A stretch of DNA of 64,000 nt from Acidobacteriota bacterium (GTDB taxonomy: Bacteria > Acidobacteriota > Terriglobia > Acidiferrales > UBA7541): the NCBI GenBank assembly GCA_013289855.1, contig JABCZD010000004.1, positions 464,045 to 528,044 of the forward strand, given 5' to 3'. A program made the position numbers and the translations under genes. Below are positions 37,548 through 49,390 of this stretch, piece after piece. The notes below the pieces were generated by a model. The model saw only the letters and a list, made by a program, of their open reading frames with translations. It did no database searches and was not told where the DNA came from. Every line of letters starts with the position of its first letter. The first letter of the stretch is position 1.

Positions 37548-38063
37548 TTACTTCTTTCCCTTTTTTCCGGGGGCTTGCTTCCCGGTCAATGCTTTGCGAA
37601 CCCGGCGCGCCGTACCACGCACGCCTTTTTGCGATTCCGCTTCCGCGATGTTGGCAGCGTGACGTTCCGCGGCGGCTACGTGATGTTCTTGCACTACGAT
37701 CCACAGATGTGCCGTACGCTTCTGGTAACGAAATGCGCGGCCCATGGGCGCCGGACGAATCCGCTTCCAGCGCGGCCCTTCGTTGACGAAACATTGCGAA
37801 ACAAACAGCTCGTCGACATCCAGCGGCGCGCCCGCATCATCGGCCTTGCGTTCCGCGTTGGCGATGGCGCTGTGCAGCAGCTTCTCAATGGGCTTGGCGG
37901 CACGCTTTGGCGTAAACTTCAGTGTCTGAATCGCGTCGTTCACTCTTTGCCCGCGAATCAGGTCGATCACCAGGCGTGCTTTTTGCGGCGACATGCGAAC
38001 GTGCCGCGCGCCGGCTTGCGCCTCGATCAGTGGTGCTTGTTGTAGTTGTTGTGTCTCAGCCAT
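37548..38063 (-). CDS. rplV: 50S ribosomal protein L22
   Basis: 171 residues against about 110 typical. The core [30 protein letters not shown] and [39 protein letters not shown] is standard. A basic C-terminal tail of about 45 residues ([22 protein letters not shown]) is added. Lines the exit tunnel. Confidence 0.96.
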   Translation of the reverse strand: MAETQQLQQAPLIEAQAGARHVRMSPQKARLVIDLIRGQRVNDAIQTLKFTPKRAAKPIEKLLHSAIANAERKADDAGAPLDVDELFVSQCFVNEGPRWKRIRPAPMGRAFRYQKRTAHLWIVVQEHHVAAAERHAANIAEAESQKGVRGTARRVRKALTGKQAPGKKGKK

Positions 38064-38066
38064 AAA

Positions 38067-38399
38067 TTATGCCTTGGGCGCCGCTGCTGCTGGCGCCGCG
38101 CCTCCCGCCGGTGCCGCGCCCGCAGAACGCTCGAGCGCCGCTTTCACGGCGTGTCCTTTAAATGTGCGCGTGGGCGCGAATTCACCCAGCTTGTGCCCGA
38201 CCATCTGCTCGGTCACGTACACGGGAATAAATTTCCGCCCGTTGTGCACCGCAATGGTGTGACCGATAAATTCCGGCACGATGGTCGAACGACGCGACCA
38301 TGTTTTTACGACTTTCTTTTCGCTGCGCGTGTTCAGACCTTCCATCTTTTCGCGCAGGTGGCCGTCTACAAACGGTCCCTTTTTCAGTGAGCGTGCCAT
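38067..38399 (-). CDS. rpsS: 30S ribosomal protein S19
   Basis: 110 residues from ATG 38399 ([15 protein letters not shown]), chosen over the longer open frame because it matches all S19 starts. Core [40 protein letters not shown], then an Ala/Pro/Gly tail ([18 protein letters not shown]). The gene upstream is the unusual basic protein rather than rplB. Confidence 0.96.
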   Translation of the reverse strand: MARSLKKGPFVDGHLREKMEGLNTRSEKKVVKTWSRRSTIVPEFIGHTIAVHNGRKFIPVYVTEQMVGHKLGEFAPTRTFKGHAVKAALERSAGAAPAGGAAPAAAAPKA

Positions 38400-38406
38400 C
38401 GATCCT

Positions 38407-38829
38407 TTACTCCTCCACTCGCCGCAGCCGAACCCACTGGGCCCGCGGCATCTTCTTGAATCCCCGCACCGGCCCGGGTACGCGGTGCGACCTTGGACAA
38501 AACGGGCAAACAAATCGCGTGCCCGGCGAATTCTGTTGCTGCTCCACAATCACCGACCAGCCCGGCTTGCACAGCTTGTAGAGCACCGGAACCGGCGGCG
38601 CGACCACTACTTTTACCGGCCGCACTGGCTTGGCTAGCGCCTTAACCACCGGCTTCACCGCCTTGCTGGCCGCGCGCACTGGTAAACGTCTTGCGGACCG
38701 CTTGGCCGCGCGCTTGGCTGCCACTTTGCTTCTGCTACGTCGTGTCGCGGACGTTCTTGCTGCCCGCCTCGTGCTTCGTGTCGCTCGCATCGCTTCAGCT
38801 CTCAGCTTGCGGCTCTCGTTTCGCCACAT
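38407..38829 (-). CDS. histone-H1-like basic protein with Cys/His motif, inserted between rplB and rpsS
   Basis: 140 residues in two parts. The first ~75 are Arg/Lys/Ala/Ser-rich ([26 protein letters not shown]) and turn into Lys-Pro-Val repeats ([21 protein letters not shown]), like histone H1 tails. The second has [14 protein letters not shown], then [11 protein letters not shown], a possible Cys-x2-Cys-x3-His zinc site. GC-rich codon third positions in the second half and continuous spacing (7 nt before rpsS) support a real gene. rplB and rpsS are normally adjacent, so this is an insertion into a very conserved order. Role unknown; rRNA or DNA binding is the obvious guess. The start could also be the internal ATG at 38790. 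Confidence 0.65.
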   Translation of the reverse strand: MWRNESRKLRAEAMRATRSTRRAARTSATRRSRSKVAAKRAAKRSARRLPVRAASKAVKPVVKALAKPVRPVKVVVAPPVPVLYKLCKPGWSVIVEQQQNSPGTRFVCPFCPRSHRVPGPVRGFKKMPRAQWVRLRRVEE

Positions 38830-38897
38830 GCTTCTCGCGTCTGCTACTCGTCCTCCAGCACTCGCGGGCTAACGCGAATCCTGGCTAAGAACTTCCG

Positions 38898-39716
38898 TTA
38901 TTTCCGGCGCTGGACAATGTTCTTGTCCGTGCGCTTGTTGTGCCGCGTCTTCTTGCCCAGCGTCGGGAAAGCCCACGGCGTTTGCGGATGGTTGCCCTTG
39001 ACCTTGCCTTCACCGCCGCCGTGCGGGTGATCCACCGGGTTCATGGCCACGCCGCGCACCGTCGGCTTGATACCGCGCCAACGCGTGCGGCCGGCTTTGC
39101 CAAAGTTTTCATTCTCGTGGTCGAGATTGCCCACCTGGCCAACCGTCGCCGTGCAATCCACGGAAAATTTCCTTACTTCGCCCGAAGGCAATTTGATCAG
39201 TGCCAGGTCGCCCTCTTTGCTGAGTAATTGCGCCGAAGCGCCGGCCGAGCGCACTACTTGTCCGCCACGCCCCGGATACAGTTCCAGGTTGTGCACCTGC
39301 GTGCCGGGAGGAATGTGCCGGAACTTCATGGCATTTCCCGGAAGAATGTCCGAGCCTTCGCCGGTGGAAACCGTAGCGCCAACCTCGAGTCCCACGGGAT
39401 GCAAAATGTAGCGCTTCTCGCCGTCCGCATAGTGCAATAGCGCCAGGTTCGCGCTGCGGTTCGGGTCGTACTCGATGGCCGCTACCGTGGCCGGCACGCC
39501 AGTCTTGTCGCGACGGAAATCCACTTTGCGATACTGCTTCTTGTGGCCGCCGCCGCGGTGCCAGATAACGATCTCGCCCTGATTGTTGCGGCCGCCAGTG
39601 CGCTTTTTCGGCTCCAGCAAACTTTTTTCCGGCGTTTGCTTGGTGATATGGCTCTTGTCCAGGACGGTCATAAACCGCCGAGACGCTGTATATGGATTGA
39701 AGCTCTTAAGTCCCAT
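38898..39716 (-). CDS. rplB: 50S ribosomal protein L2
   Basis: 272 residues from ATG 39716 ([16 protein letters not shown]), preceded by GAGG. Core [26 protein letters not shown] and the peptidyl-transferase-proximal [17 protein letters not shown] are intact. The longer frame to 39773 is not homologous. Confidence 0.97.
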   Translation of the reverse strand: MGLKSFNPYTASRRFMTVLDKSHITKQTPEKSLLEPKKRTGGRNNQGEIVIWHRGGGHKKQYRKVDFRRDKTGVPATVAAIEYDPNRSANLALLHYADGEKRYILHPVGLEVGATVSTGEGSDILPGNAMKFRHIPPGTQVHNLELYPGRGGQVVRSAGASAQLLSKEGDLALIKLPSGEVRKFSVDCTATVGQVGNLDHENENFGKAGRTRWRGIKPTVRGVAMNPVDHPHGGGEGKVKGNHPQTPWAFPTLGKKTRHNKRTDKNIVQRRK

Positions 39717-39800
39717 CGCTGCCTCGTACCTTCTTTGCTGCCAATTTCTTGTTTCGTGCTTTACAACTTTCACTGCTAACCGCCGGTCCCGACTTCTCGC

Positions 39801-40097
39801 TTACAGATTTTCCGAATACTCAATCATTTTTGAGTCTGCCGACAGCTTTACGTACGCTTTTTTCCAGTCGCGGCGAAAGCCTTCGTCTTGTCCCCGGCGG
39901 CGCATTTTTCCCACAAAGTGCGAGGTGCGCACGGCGACCACTTTCACGCTGAAAATCTGCTGCACCGCTTCTTTGATCTGCGTTTTCGTGGCGCGTGACG
40001 AGACTTCAAAAACCACGGTGTGCTGCAGTTCCTTTACGCCCAAACCTTTTTCCGTGATGATCGGGCGCCGGATGATTTGATAGTGGGGTGTAGACAT
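39801..40097 (-). CDS. rplW: 50S ribosomal protein L23
   Basis: 98 residues. YQIIRRPIITEKGL at the N-terminus and VFEVSSRATKTQIKEAVQQIFSVKVVAVRT. Docking site for trigger factor and SRP at the tunnel exit. Confidence 0.97.
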   Translation of the reverse strand: MSTPHYQIIRRPIITEKGLGVKELQHTVVFEVSSRATKTQIKEAVQQIFSVKVVAVRTSHFVGKMRRRGQDEGFRRDWKKAYVKLSADSKMIEYSENL

Positions 40098-40100
40098 CGC

Positions 40101-40892
40101 TTATTCCTTCCCCTTCGATTTAGCAGGTTTGTGCGCCGGTTTATCGGCTTTTTTCGCCGCGGGCTTGGACTTTGCGGCGGCTTTTACGGGAGCGGCTTTT
40201 TTCTCCGCTTTCACCGCGGGCGCTGCGGCAATGGTTTCGACGTCCGGAACTTCGAGCGGCTTTTTCTCCGGGTCAAGCGTGTGGCTGAGTCGCGCGACGG
40301 CATCCTTCGACAGCACCACCAGGTCATGGCGGAGCACGTCGTAAGCATGCAGACCGCTGGGCGCCGAGAGCAGCACGCCTTCAAGGTTGCGGCTGGCGAG
40401 TTCGAGATTGCGATTCTCGCCGTGCGTCACCAGCAACGCGGTCTTGTGACCGTTCAATTTGCCCAGCGCCAAACGCAGATTCTTGCTCTTGTGCGTCTCG
40501 AGCGACCAGGCATCCACCACCGCGAGCTTGGAGTCGGCAACTTTCGAAGAAAGCGCCGAGCGCAACGCGCCGAGCAGCATCTTCTTCGGCAACGCGTAGC
40601 TATAATCGCGCGGCTTGGGTCCGTGCACCGTGCCGCCATGGCGCCAGAGCGGCGAACGAATCGAGCCGACGCGCGCGCGTCCCGTGCCTTTCTGCTTCCA
40701 GAGCTTGCGGCCCGCGCCGCTTACTTCGCTCTTGTCCTTGGTCTTGTGCGTGCCCGAGCGAGTTTCGCGGCGATACCAGCGCGAAGCCTCGTGCAGAAGA
40801 TGCGGATTAATCTTCACGCCGAAGACCGCGTCGGCCAGCTCCACAGAGCCGACTTTCTTGCCTTCCAGATTTAAAACATCCACGACCGGCAT
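40101..40892 (-). CDS. rplD: 50S ribosomal protein L4 with long C-terminal tail
   Basis: 263 residues against about 205 usual. Standard core: RSGTHKTKDKSEVSGAGRKLWKQKGTGRARVGSIRSPLWRHGGTVHGPKPRDY. A ~55-residue Ala/Lys/Pro tail (AAPVKAAAKSKPAAKKADKPAHKPAKSK) is appended. In E. coli L4 regulates the S10 operon; the tail has no counterpart there. Confidence 0.95.
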   Translation of the reverse strand: MPVVDVLNLEGKKVGSVELADAVFGVKINPHLLHEASRWYRRETRSGTHKTKDKSEVSGAGRKLWKQKGTGRARVGSIRSPLWRHGGTVHGPKPRDYSYALPKKMLLGALRSALSSKVADSKLAVVDAWSLETHKSKNLRLALGKLNGHKTALLVTHGENRNLELASRNLEGVLLSAPSGLHAYDVLRHDLVVLSKDAVARLSHTLDPEKKPLEVPDVETIAAAPAVKAEKKAAPVKAAAKSKPAAKKADKPAHKPAKSKGKE

Positions 40893-40981
40893 AATTTCTC
40901 GTCCTTCTTAGAAAACTTTGAAGCTAAACTTTACTGCCAAATTCCGTAAATTCCTGCGAGCGAAAAACTACTTCTTGACTC

Positions 40982-41623
40982 CTACTTCTTGACGCGCGCC
41001 TTGCGAATGAAAATGTACGTGCCGCGCGGTCCTGGCACCGAGCCGCGCACCAGGAGCAGATTCTCGTCGTTGTCCACCTTGATCACTTTCAGATTCTTGG
41101 CGGTGACGCGTTGATTGCCCATGTGTCCGGGAAAGTGCATGTTCTTCCACACGCGCGACGGAAACGAAGATCCGCCAATGCCGCCGGGCGCGCGATGGAA
41201 CATCGAACCGTGCGTGGCATCGCCGCCGGCATAGTGCCAGCGCTTGACGCCGCCCGCGAAACCTTTGCCCTTGCTCACGCCGCTAACGTCCACCAGCTCG
41301 CCGGCCGCGAAGCTTTCTACCAGCACGCGATCGCCAACCTTGGTTTCATCTTTCGACTCTTCAATGCGCACTTCTTGCAGCACCTTCATCGGCGCCACGT
41401 TCGCTTTTTTGAAGTGCCCGGTCATGGCTTTGTTCACGCGCTGCGGCTTGACGAATTCCACCAAGCCCAACTGCGCGGCTTCGTAGCCGTCTTTTTCCTT
41501 GGTGCGGCGTTGGACCACCACGCACGGACCAGCCTGCAGCACGGTGCAGCCCACCGCCGAACCATCTTCGGTGAAGATCTGCGTCATGCCCAGCTTGATT
41601 CCGATAATCCCGTTGACTGCCAT
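40982..41623 (-). CDS. rplC: 50S ribosomal protein L3
   Basis: 213 residues. [34 protein letters not shown], and the peptidyl-transferase loop [30 protein letters not shown]. Precedes rplD in transcription. Confidence 0.97.
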   Translation of the reverse strand: MAVNGIIGIKLGMTQIFTEDGSAVGCTVLQAGPCVVVQRRTKEKDGYEAAQLGLVEFVKPQRVNKAMTGHFKKANVAPMKVLQEVRIEESKDETKVGDRVLVESFAAGELVDVSGVSKGKGFAGGVKRWHYAGGDATHGSMFHRAPGGIGGSSFPSRVWKNMHFPGHMGNQRVTAKNLKVIKVDNDENLLLVRGSVPGPRGTYIFIRKARVKK

Positions 41624-41714
41624 CGCTTCATTCCCTCGTCTGCAGCGTGCCCTTTTAATTTCCCCTGAGGGTATTGGCTGCGCACTGATTTTATTTCGTT
41701 ACTTCTTCGCTTCC

Positions 41715-42044
41715 TTATTTCCCTGCGTGGCCGAAGGCCTTGATTTCCACGTCCACTCCGGGCGGCAGATCGAGCTTCATCAGCGCGTCGACCGTGTCCG
41801 GCGTGGGCTCGAGAATATCGATCAGCCGTTTGTGCGTGCGCATTTCAAACTGCTCACGCGATTTCTTGTCCACGTGCGGCGAACGCAGCACCGTCCAGCG
41901 GTTGATGGTAGTGGGCAGAGGAATCGGCCCGGCCACATCCGCTCCGGTGCGCTTCGCGGTGTCCACAATTTCTTTCGTGGACTGGTCCAGAATTTTGTGA
42001 TCGTACGCCTTGAGGCGTATACGGATCTTGTCGCCTTGTCTCAT
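41715..42044 (-). CDS. rpsJ: 30S ribosomal protein S10 / NusE
   Basis: 109 residues. [38 protein letters not shown] is canonical. First gene of the S10 block, 60 nt after tuf; also an antitermination factor. Confidence 0.97.
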   Translation of the reverse strand: MRQGDKIRIRLKAYDHKILDQSTKEIVDTAKRTGADVAGPIPLPTTINRWTVLRSPHVDKKSREQFEMRTHKRLIDILEPTPDTVDALMKLDLPPGVDVEIKAFGHAGK

Positions 42045-42104
42045 TTAATCCTTCACTGCCCTTTCAATTCAGAAAACAAATTCACTGTTCGGATTCCCAG
42101 GAAA

Positions 42105-43292
42105 CTATTCGATGATTTCGGTAACCGCGCCGGCGCCCACGGTGTGGCCGCCTTCGCGAATGGCGAAGCGCAAGCCCTTTTCGAGCGCTACCGGGGTGAT
42201 CAGCGTGACTTCGCAGCTCACGTTGTCGCCCGGCATCACCATCTCGACGCCCGCCGGCAGTTTCATGTCACCGGTGACGTCCGTGGTGCGGAAATAAAAC
42301 TGTGGACGGTAGCCGGAGAAAAACGGAGTGTGACGCCCGCCTTCTTCCTTGGTCAGCACGTACGCTTCAGCTTTGAATTTCGTGTGCGGCGTGATGCTGC
42401 CCGGCTTGCAAACTACTTGGCCGCGCTCCACATCTTCTTTTTCCGTGCCGCGCAGCAGCAAACCTACGTTGTCACCCGCGAGACCTTCGTCCAAAAGCTT
42501 CTTGAACATTTCGATGCCGGTGACAACTTTCTTTTGTGTCGGACGGAAACCCACGATCTCGACTTCTTCGCTGACTTTTACTTTGCCGCGTTCCACACGG
42601 CCGGTAACCACCGTGCCGCGTCCGGAAATCGAGAAAATATCTTCGATGGGCATGGCGAACGGTTTATCAACGTCGCGGACTGGCAGCGGAACGTTCTTGT
42701 CCACGGCGTCCATCAACTCATCAATCGTCTTTTCGTACTTGGCGTCGCCGTTCAGCGCTTGCAGCGCCGAACCTTTGACCACGGCGATGGTGTCGCCGGG
42801 GAATTGGTAGCTCTTCAGCAGTTCGCGAACTTCGAGCTCAACCAATTCAAGCAATTCGGCATCCTCTACCATGTCGCACTTGTTCAAAAACACGACGATG
42901 GCCGGTACGCCTACCTGACGGGCGAGCAAGATATGCTCGCGCGTTTGCGGCATCGGGCCGTCCGTCGCCGCTACCACCAGGATCGCGCCGTCCATCTGCG
43001 CGGCTCCGGTGATCATGTTCTTGATGTAGTCCGCGTGTCCCGGGCAATCCATGTGCGCGTAGTGCCGGTTCGCGGTTTCATACTCCACGTGCGAAACGGC
43101 AATAGTGATGCCGCGCTCGCGCTCTTCCGGCGCGTTATCGATCGAATCAAACGCGCGGAACAGCACCTTCGGGTTGTGCTTCGAGAGCACCTTGGTGATC
43201 GCCGCCGTTAGCGTCGTTTTGCCGTGATCGATGTGACCAATGGTCCCGATGTTCACGTGCGGCTTGTTTCGTTCAAACTTCTCCTTGGCCAT
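42105..43292 (-). CDS. tuf: elongation factor Tu
   Basis: 395-residue GTPase delivering aminoacyl-tRNA. G1 [10 protein letters not shown]2 RGITI, G3 DCPGHADY, G4 NKCD, then domains II and III ending [20 protein letters not shown]. The only tuf copy seen in this window; Acidobacteria may have a second elsewhere. Confidence 0.98.
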   Translation of the reverse strand: MAKEKFERNKPHVNIGTIGHIDHGKTTLTAAITKVLSKHNPKVLFRAFDSIDNAPEERERGITIAVSHVEYETANRHYAHMDCPGHADYIKNMITGAAQMDGAILVVAATDGPMPQTREHILLARQVGVPAIVVFLNKCDMVEDAELLELVELEVRELLKSYQFPGDTIAVVKGSALQALNGDAKYEKTIDELMDAVDKNVPLPVRDVDKPFAMPIEDIFSISGRGTVVTGRVERGKVKVSEEVEIVGFRPTQKKVVTGIEMFKKLLDEGLAGDNVGLLLRGTEKEDVERGQVVCKPGSITPHTKFKAEAYVLTKEEGGRHTPFFSGYRPQFYFRTTDVTGDMKLPAGVEMVMPGDNVSCEVTLITPVALEKGLRFAIREGGHTVGAGAVTEIIE

Positions 43293-43362
43293 TGCTTCTC
43301 GCTCCTCAGTTCAAATTCTTGCGACTGCAAACTCGTTGCTGCTGAAATCTTCTAAACAACCA

Positions 43363-45630
<2,268 letters not shown>

Positions 45631-45709
45631 TTGATCTTTTCTTGAGCCTTTTTATTTAGTCGAAACTCTTTAAAACAAAGTCAAAGCATTTTGTTAGAGA
45701 AACCAAAAA

Positions 45710-46180
45710 CTACCAGCGGTAGTGCGCGAACGCCTTGTTCGCTTCCGCCATGCGGTGCACGTCGTCTTTCTTCTTGATGGCCCCGCCGCGCAGATTCGAC
45801 GCGTCGATCAACTCATCGGCCAGCTTGTCGATCATGGTCTTGCCGGCGCGCTCGCGCGAATACTGCAGCAGCCAGCGAATGGCCAGCGATTGCCGACGGA
45901 ATGGATTTACTTCCACCGGCACCTGATAGTTCGCGCCGCCGACGCGCCGCGTCTTTACTTCCAGCAGCGGCTTCACGTTCTCCAGCGCCTTCTTGAAAAT
46001 CTTCAGCGCATCGTCGTTGGTCTTCTTGGCAATCTGATCCATCGCGCCGTAGAACACGCGCTGCGCGGTGGACTTCTTGCCTTCCCACATCATCGAGCAG
46101 ATGAACTTCTCCGCCAGGTCGCTGCCATAAACCGGATCCAGTGCCTGCGATCGCCGAAACGTGATTCCTTTGCGTGACAT
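45710..46180 (-). CDS. rpsG: 30S ribosomal protein S7
   Basis: 156 residues, canonical: [32 protein letters not shown] and [25 protein letters not shown]. Head-domain nucleator and regulator of the str operon in E. coli. Confidence 0.98.
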   Translation of the reverse strand: MSRKGITFRRSQALDPVYGSDLAEKFICSMMWEGKKSTAQRVFYGAMDQIAKKTNDDALKIFKKALENVKPLLEVKTRRVGGANYQVPVEVNPFRRQSLAIRWLLQYSRERAGKTMIDKLADELIDASNLRGGAIKKKDDVHRMAEANKAFAHYRW

Positions 46181-46213
46181 TGCGCTATCTCGCTCCTAAA
46201 CAAACTTCTCGAC

Positions 46214-46258
46214 TGATGTTGCGATTCCTGGTGTTGCGAATCCCGATGTTGCGATTGC
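46214..46258. repeat. three tandem 15-bp repeats upstream of rpsG
   Basis: GATGTTGCGATTCCT, GGTGTTGCGAATCCC and GATGTTGCGATTGCT follow each other without gaps in the 123-nt rpsL-rpsG intergenic region, i.e. in the rpsG 5' leader. They are imperfect copies, as expected from slippage. Confidence 0.7.
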
Positions 46259-46303
46259 TGCGTTTTCTTTGTTTCTTTTACTTTCGTTGCTTCGGAACTT
46301 TTT

Positions 46304-46690
46304 TTACTTCGCCGCGGCAGCCTTGGGCCGCTTGGCGCCATACTTCGAGCGCCCTTGCTTGCGATTCTCCACGCCCGCGGCGTCCAGCGTGCCGCGCACC
46401 ACGTGGTAACGCACGCCGGGAAGATCCTTCACCCTGCCGCCGCGCACCAGCACGATGGAGTGTTCCTGCAGGTTGTGGCCAACGCCGGGAATATAGGTGG
46501 TGACTTCAATGGAATTCGTCAAACGTACGCGCGCCACTTTGCGCAACGCGGAGTTCGGTTTCTTCGGCGTCTGGGTGTACACGCGAATGCACACACCGCG
46601 CTTTTCTGGGCAGCCGGCAAGCGCCGGCGACTTGGTCTTCACTACGACCGCTTCACGTCCCATTCTTACCAGTTGCGAAAACGTCGGCAC
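46304..46690 (-). CDS. rpsL: 30S ribosomal protein S12
   Basis: 128 residues. [14 protein letters not shown] and the decoding loops [17 protein letters not shown] and [18 protein letters not shown]. The streptomycin-relevant Lys residues (TPKKPNS and RVKDLP) are both Lys, i.e. the sensitive form. First gene of the cluster. Confidence 0.98.
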   Translation of the reverse strand: MPTFSQLVRMGREAVVVKTKSPALAGCPEKRGVCIRVYTQTPKKPNSALRKVARVRLTNSIEVTTYIPGVGHNLQEHSIVLVRGGRVKDLPGVRYHVVRGTLDAAGVENRKQGRSKYGAKRPKAAAAK

Positions 46691-46813
46691 AGTTCGTTCC
46701 TCTTTTTTCGTTACATCTCTCGAACTTTACTTCTTGCTGCTTCGCTTCTTGTTGCGCACCGCACGATCTGAAATTCGCTAAAAACACCAAGTGCTAAAGC
46801 GGACAATTCCGCA

Positions 46814-46850
46814 GCTCTCGCTAATCGCACGCAAAAAAATGCGCGAGAGC
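46814..46850 (-). promoter_or_regulatory. hairpin in the long rpsL leader
   Basis: GCTCTCGC and GCGAGAGC form an 8-bp stem around a loop with seven consecutive U in the minus-strand RNA. It lies about 125 nt before rpsL. It could act as an attenuator or leader protein-binding site (inference). Confidence 0.4.
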
Positions 46851-47129
46851 ACACTCCACTGCTGAAAGGTTCACTGCGTATCCGGATTAAGCAAGAACTC
46901 CGCGCGCCCGCCAAGAGGCAGAAATCCACCAAATCCTGGCTTCGTTTCGGAGAGGCTTACTCGGCTTTGCGGGGCTGGCGCCCCATTCCGGCCGCTCTTC
47001 TATCCCATTCCGTATGCTTCGTTCCGGGACAGAAGAATTTCCCTTCCAACTAAGTCAGCCGCACGAACAACGCTACCCGCGTTACCGGCTGCCCCATGAC
47101 AGGGTCACACAACCCCCGACAAACAACAG

Positions 47130-47158
47130 AGTATAAGGAACAAAACGTGCTCTGTCAA
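47130..47158 (-). promoter_or_regulatory. strong sigma70 promoter of the str-S10-spc-alpha cluster
   Basis: Read on minus: TTGACA (47158-47153), 17-nt spacer, TATACT (47135-47130). The -35 is a perfect match and the -10 is 5/6. Transcription would start near 47123, leaving a leader of about 430 nt before rpsL. Confidence 0.75.
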
Positions 47159-47519
47159 ATCATCTTCAAGAAAAGGCAGTGGAAAACTCTGTGGAAATCG
47201 TCTTGGAGGTACGAGACTGAATATCCCCGGTGTAGACGCATTTCCTACGCACCGCCATCAGCGAGCTTCTTGTCCAAATCCTCGATCAACTAACATTCGA
47301 CTGAACTTCTCAATTATATACTATCCGCCGTCGGAGTGCTTTCCCACGCGAGAGCGCCTAGCGACAAAGCTAGCTCGGAAGAACATTTTAATTTGATAAG
47401 ATGCTGATTATAAAGGCGTTAAAGTCCTTTATTTTCAAGATGATTCACAAATGTTAATTCTAGTAGAGTTGCGACTAAACGTTGTTGCATAGTTGGTTAC
47501 TATGGGAGTTCGAGTCGAC
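47159..47519. other. AT-richer spacer without recognisable gene
   Basis: Short stop-rich frames only. Base composition drops well below the flanking genes. I see no repeat, tRNA or clear terminator here. Confidence 0.5.
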
Positions 47520-49064
47520 TTATTGAGCGTCTTCGGCGCCATGGCCCATGCCTTTGTCCCCGAAAGTCCACAAACCAGAGGCTTTAAGGAATTCGTACTG
47601 GTCTTGTTCGCGCAGCGCCCGGGCGGTCTTTTCGGCGGGCCAGGGTTTGGCGAGGCGCTGGGGGCGGTCGGCGATCCAGTAGGCGGTCAGGGCCATGAGG
47701 GTGGCGTCCTGAGTGAGAATGTCGGGCTTTACCGCTTCTAGGGCATCGGCCGCAGAGTGGTGCGTGAATTTATAGTCCGGCGAATCCTGCTGCATGTTGA
47801 TTCCGGGCAATCCAGCGGCGATGAACGGGCCGGTATCCGACCCAAACTCGATTTTATCGTTCACGTTGACGGGGTGGATATCGGCGATGACCCGCAAAAA
47901 CGGGTGGAAATCCGCCACCAAGTCGCTGCGCCCACCCAGCTGAAGTTCCTTCACCGGTCCCTGGCCCTCGTCGAGGATTAGATCACCTAAGTGGTTGGCC
48001 ATCTCCGCTTGGTGTTGCTGGACGTAGGCGTAGGAACCCAGCAGGCCCTGCTCTTCTCCTGTGAACAGCACAAAACGGATGGTGCGACGAGGCCTAACCC
48101 CAGCCCGTACAATGGCTTCCGCGGCGCCCAGAACACTCGAGGTACCCATGCCATTGTCCGTGGAGCCCTCGGAAAGGTCCCAGGAGTCGAGGTGGGCGCC
48201 TACGACGAAAACCTCTTCGGGATGCTCGCGGCCGCGAATCTCGCCTACCACGTTGGCGGTGTCGACCGGGCCGTTGGTAAAGGTGTTCTGCACGTTCAGG
48301 CGCATGCGCACTTGCTTGCCGCTCAAGACGTCGCGTTCGATCTGGCCCTGATCTTCGGCGGTCATCGACAACACTGGAAGGGCGAAATCCGCGGAAAAGC
48401 CGAGGATGCCGGTGTGAGTAAGATTCATGCCTTCTGAACCGAAGCCGCCTTGCCCGCCGATGATGGCCAGCGCTCCAGCCTTGGCCGCGGCACGCACGAA
48501 ATCACCGAACTGCACGAAGATCATGTCGCCGCTTTTCTTGGGTGCGCCTTCACTGACGATCAGAATGATCTTGCCGTTGAAACGCTTCATATCTTTCAGT
48601 TCGCGGTCGAAGTCGAAATTGTTTGCGGGGACCACGTCGGCCTCGACGCCGTCTGGGGCGGTCGAGCCGGTCCAACCCATGGCGTCAATGTGCAGCGGAC
48701 GGCGGATCGGCGCGAGCAGTTCAGCTTGCGCGATGCCGCGGGTCCAGCCGCGCCAAATAGAGAACTTTTCCGCGTGGACATTTTCGAGGCCGATGGCGCG
48801 CATCTTCGCCAAGCCCCACTCGATGGCGCGCTGACCTTCCGGCGAGCCGGTGACGCGAGGGCCGATGTCGTCGCTCAACTGCGTTAGATAATCGAAGGCG
48901 TGAGATTCGATCATGGCCTCGCCAGCGATTTTGACTAGGGCGGGAGCGGTGCCATCTTCGTTGGGGCCCTGGGGGGCTTGGCGCGATGGTTGCGCGGAGG
49001 CCAGTATCGCACTGGCCAAGCCGAGAAGTAGAATCCCGCTAATGGTGATTCCTGTTTTCGTCAC
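47520..49064 (-). CDS. secreted M28-family zinc metallopeptidase with PA domain
   Basis: Di-zinc aminopeptidase/carboxypeptidase, 514 residues. A signal peptide (MTKTGITISGILLLGLASAILASAQ) results from GTG 49064, which has GGGAG 10 nt upstream; the frame is open to TTG 49139 but that would bury the signal peptide. A PA insert (about 150-260; FNGKIILIVSEG) precedes the catalytic domain. Zinc ligands appear as VGAHLDSWD, TDNGMG, FTGEEQGLLGS, FGSDTG and THHSAAD. Acts outside the cytoplasm on peptides. Confidence 0.88.
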   Translation of the reverse strand: MTKTGITISGILLLGLASAILASAQPSRQAPQGPNEDGTAPALVKIAGEAMIESHAFDYLTQLSDDIGPRVTGSPEGQRAIEWGLAKMRAIGLENVHAEKFSIWRGWTRGIAQAELLAPIRRPLHIDAMGWTGSTAPDGVEADVVPANNFDFDRELKDMKRFNGKIILIVSEGAPKKSGDMIFVQFGDFVRAAAKAGALAIIGGQGGFGSEGMNLTHTGILGFSADFALPVLSMTAEDQGQIERDVLSGKQVRMRLNVQNTFTNGPVDTANVVGEIRGREHPEEVFVVGAHLDSWDLSEGSTDNGMGTSSVLGAAEAIVRAGVRPRRTIRFVLFTGEEQGLLGSYAYVQQHQAEMANHLGDLILDEGQGPVKELQLGGRSDLVADFHPFLRVIADIHPVNVNDKIEFGSDTGPFIAAGLPGINMQQDSPDYKFTHHSAADALEAVKPDILTQDATLMALTAYWIADRPQRLAKPWPAEKTARALREQDQYEFLKASGLWTFGDKGMGHGAEDAQ

Positions 49065-49248
49065 GCCGGTTGTGCTCCCGTTCTTTTTGGTTAGCAAGTC
49101 GCGTCGCGCTGATTGCTCTGAGCGCTGTTTTGCAACCAACTACTTTAGCACTAAGAATGTTTCGAGTTTGTACGTGCATTCGGTTTTCATCAGACTCTTT
49201 GCGGAGAGCACGGCGGATGTAGAAGAGTTTGCCTTCTGCTGCGAAGAG

Positions 49249-49277
49249 TGCACAACCAAGATCGGCTGTGCCACAAA
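49249..49277 (+). repeat. degenerate REP-like element, GCACARCC stem
   Basis: GCACAACC and GGCTGTGC followed by CACAAAG. Related to the intact copy at 52194. The surrounding gap 49065-49390 shows no gene. Confidence 0.5.
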
Positions 49278-49390
49278 GAGGATTCGGTCGCAGCAAATTC
49301 GCCAAGGCCCGTCACCAGTGGGTGACGCGACATCTGAAATGATGTTTACCGGGCTGGCCGGCGAACCTACACTGCCTGCGAGGCCTTTCA

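Noticed and set aside
36405..38045. 546-codon plus-strand ORF
   Set aside because: Antisense to rplP, rpsC and rplV; no domain character.
41499..43211. 570-codon plus-strand ORF
   Set aside because: Antisense to tuf and rpsJ; composition follows the complement of conserved codons.
46711..46932. 73-codon ORF in the rpsL leader
   Set aside because: Cys/Ala/Arg-rich composition, no ribosome binding site, and it covers the leader hairpin.
47096..47293. 65-codon plus-strand ORF in the promoter region
   Set aside because: Low coding character and it runs across the divergent consensus promoter.
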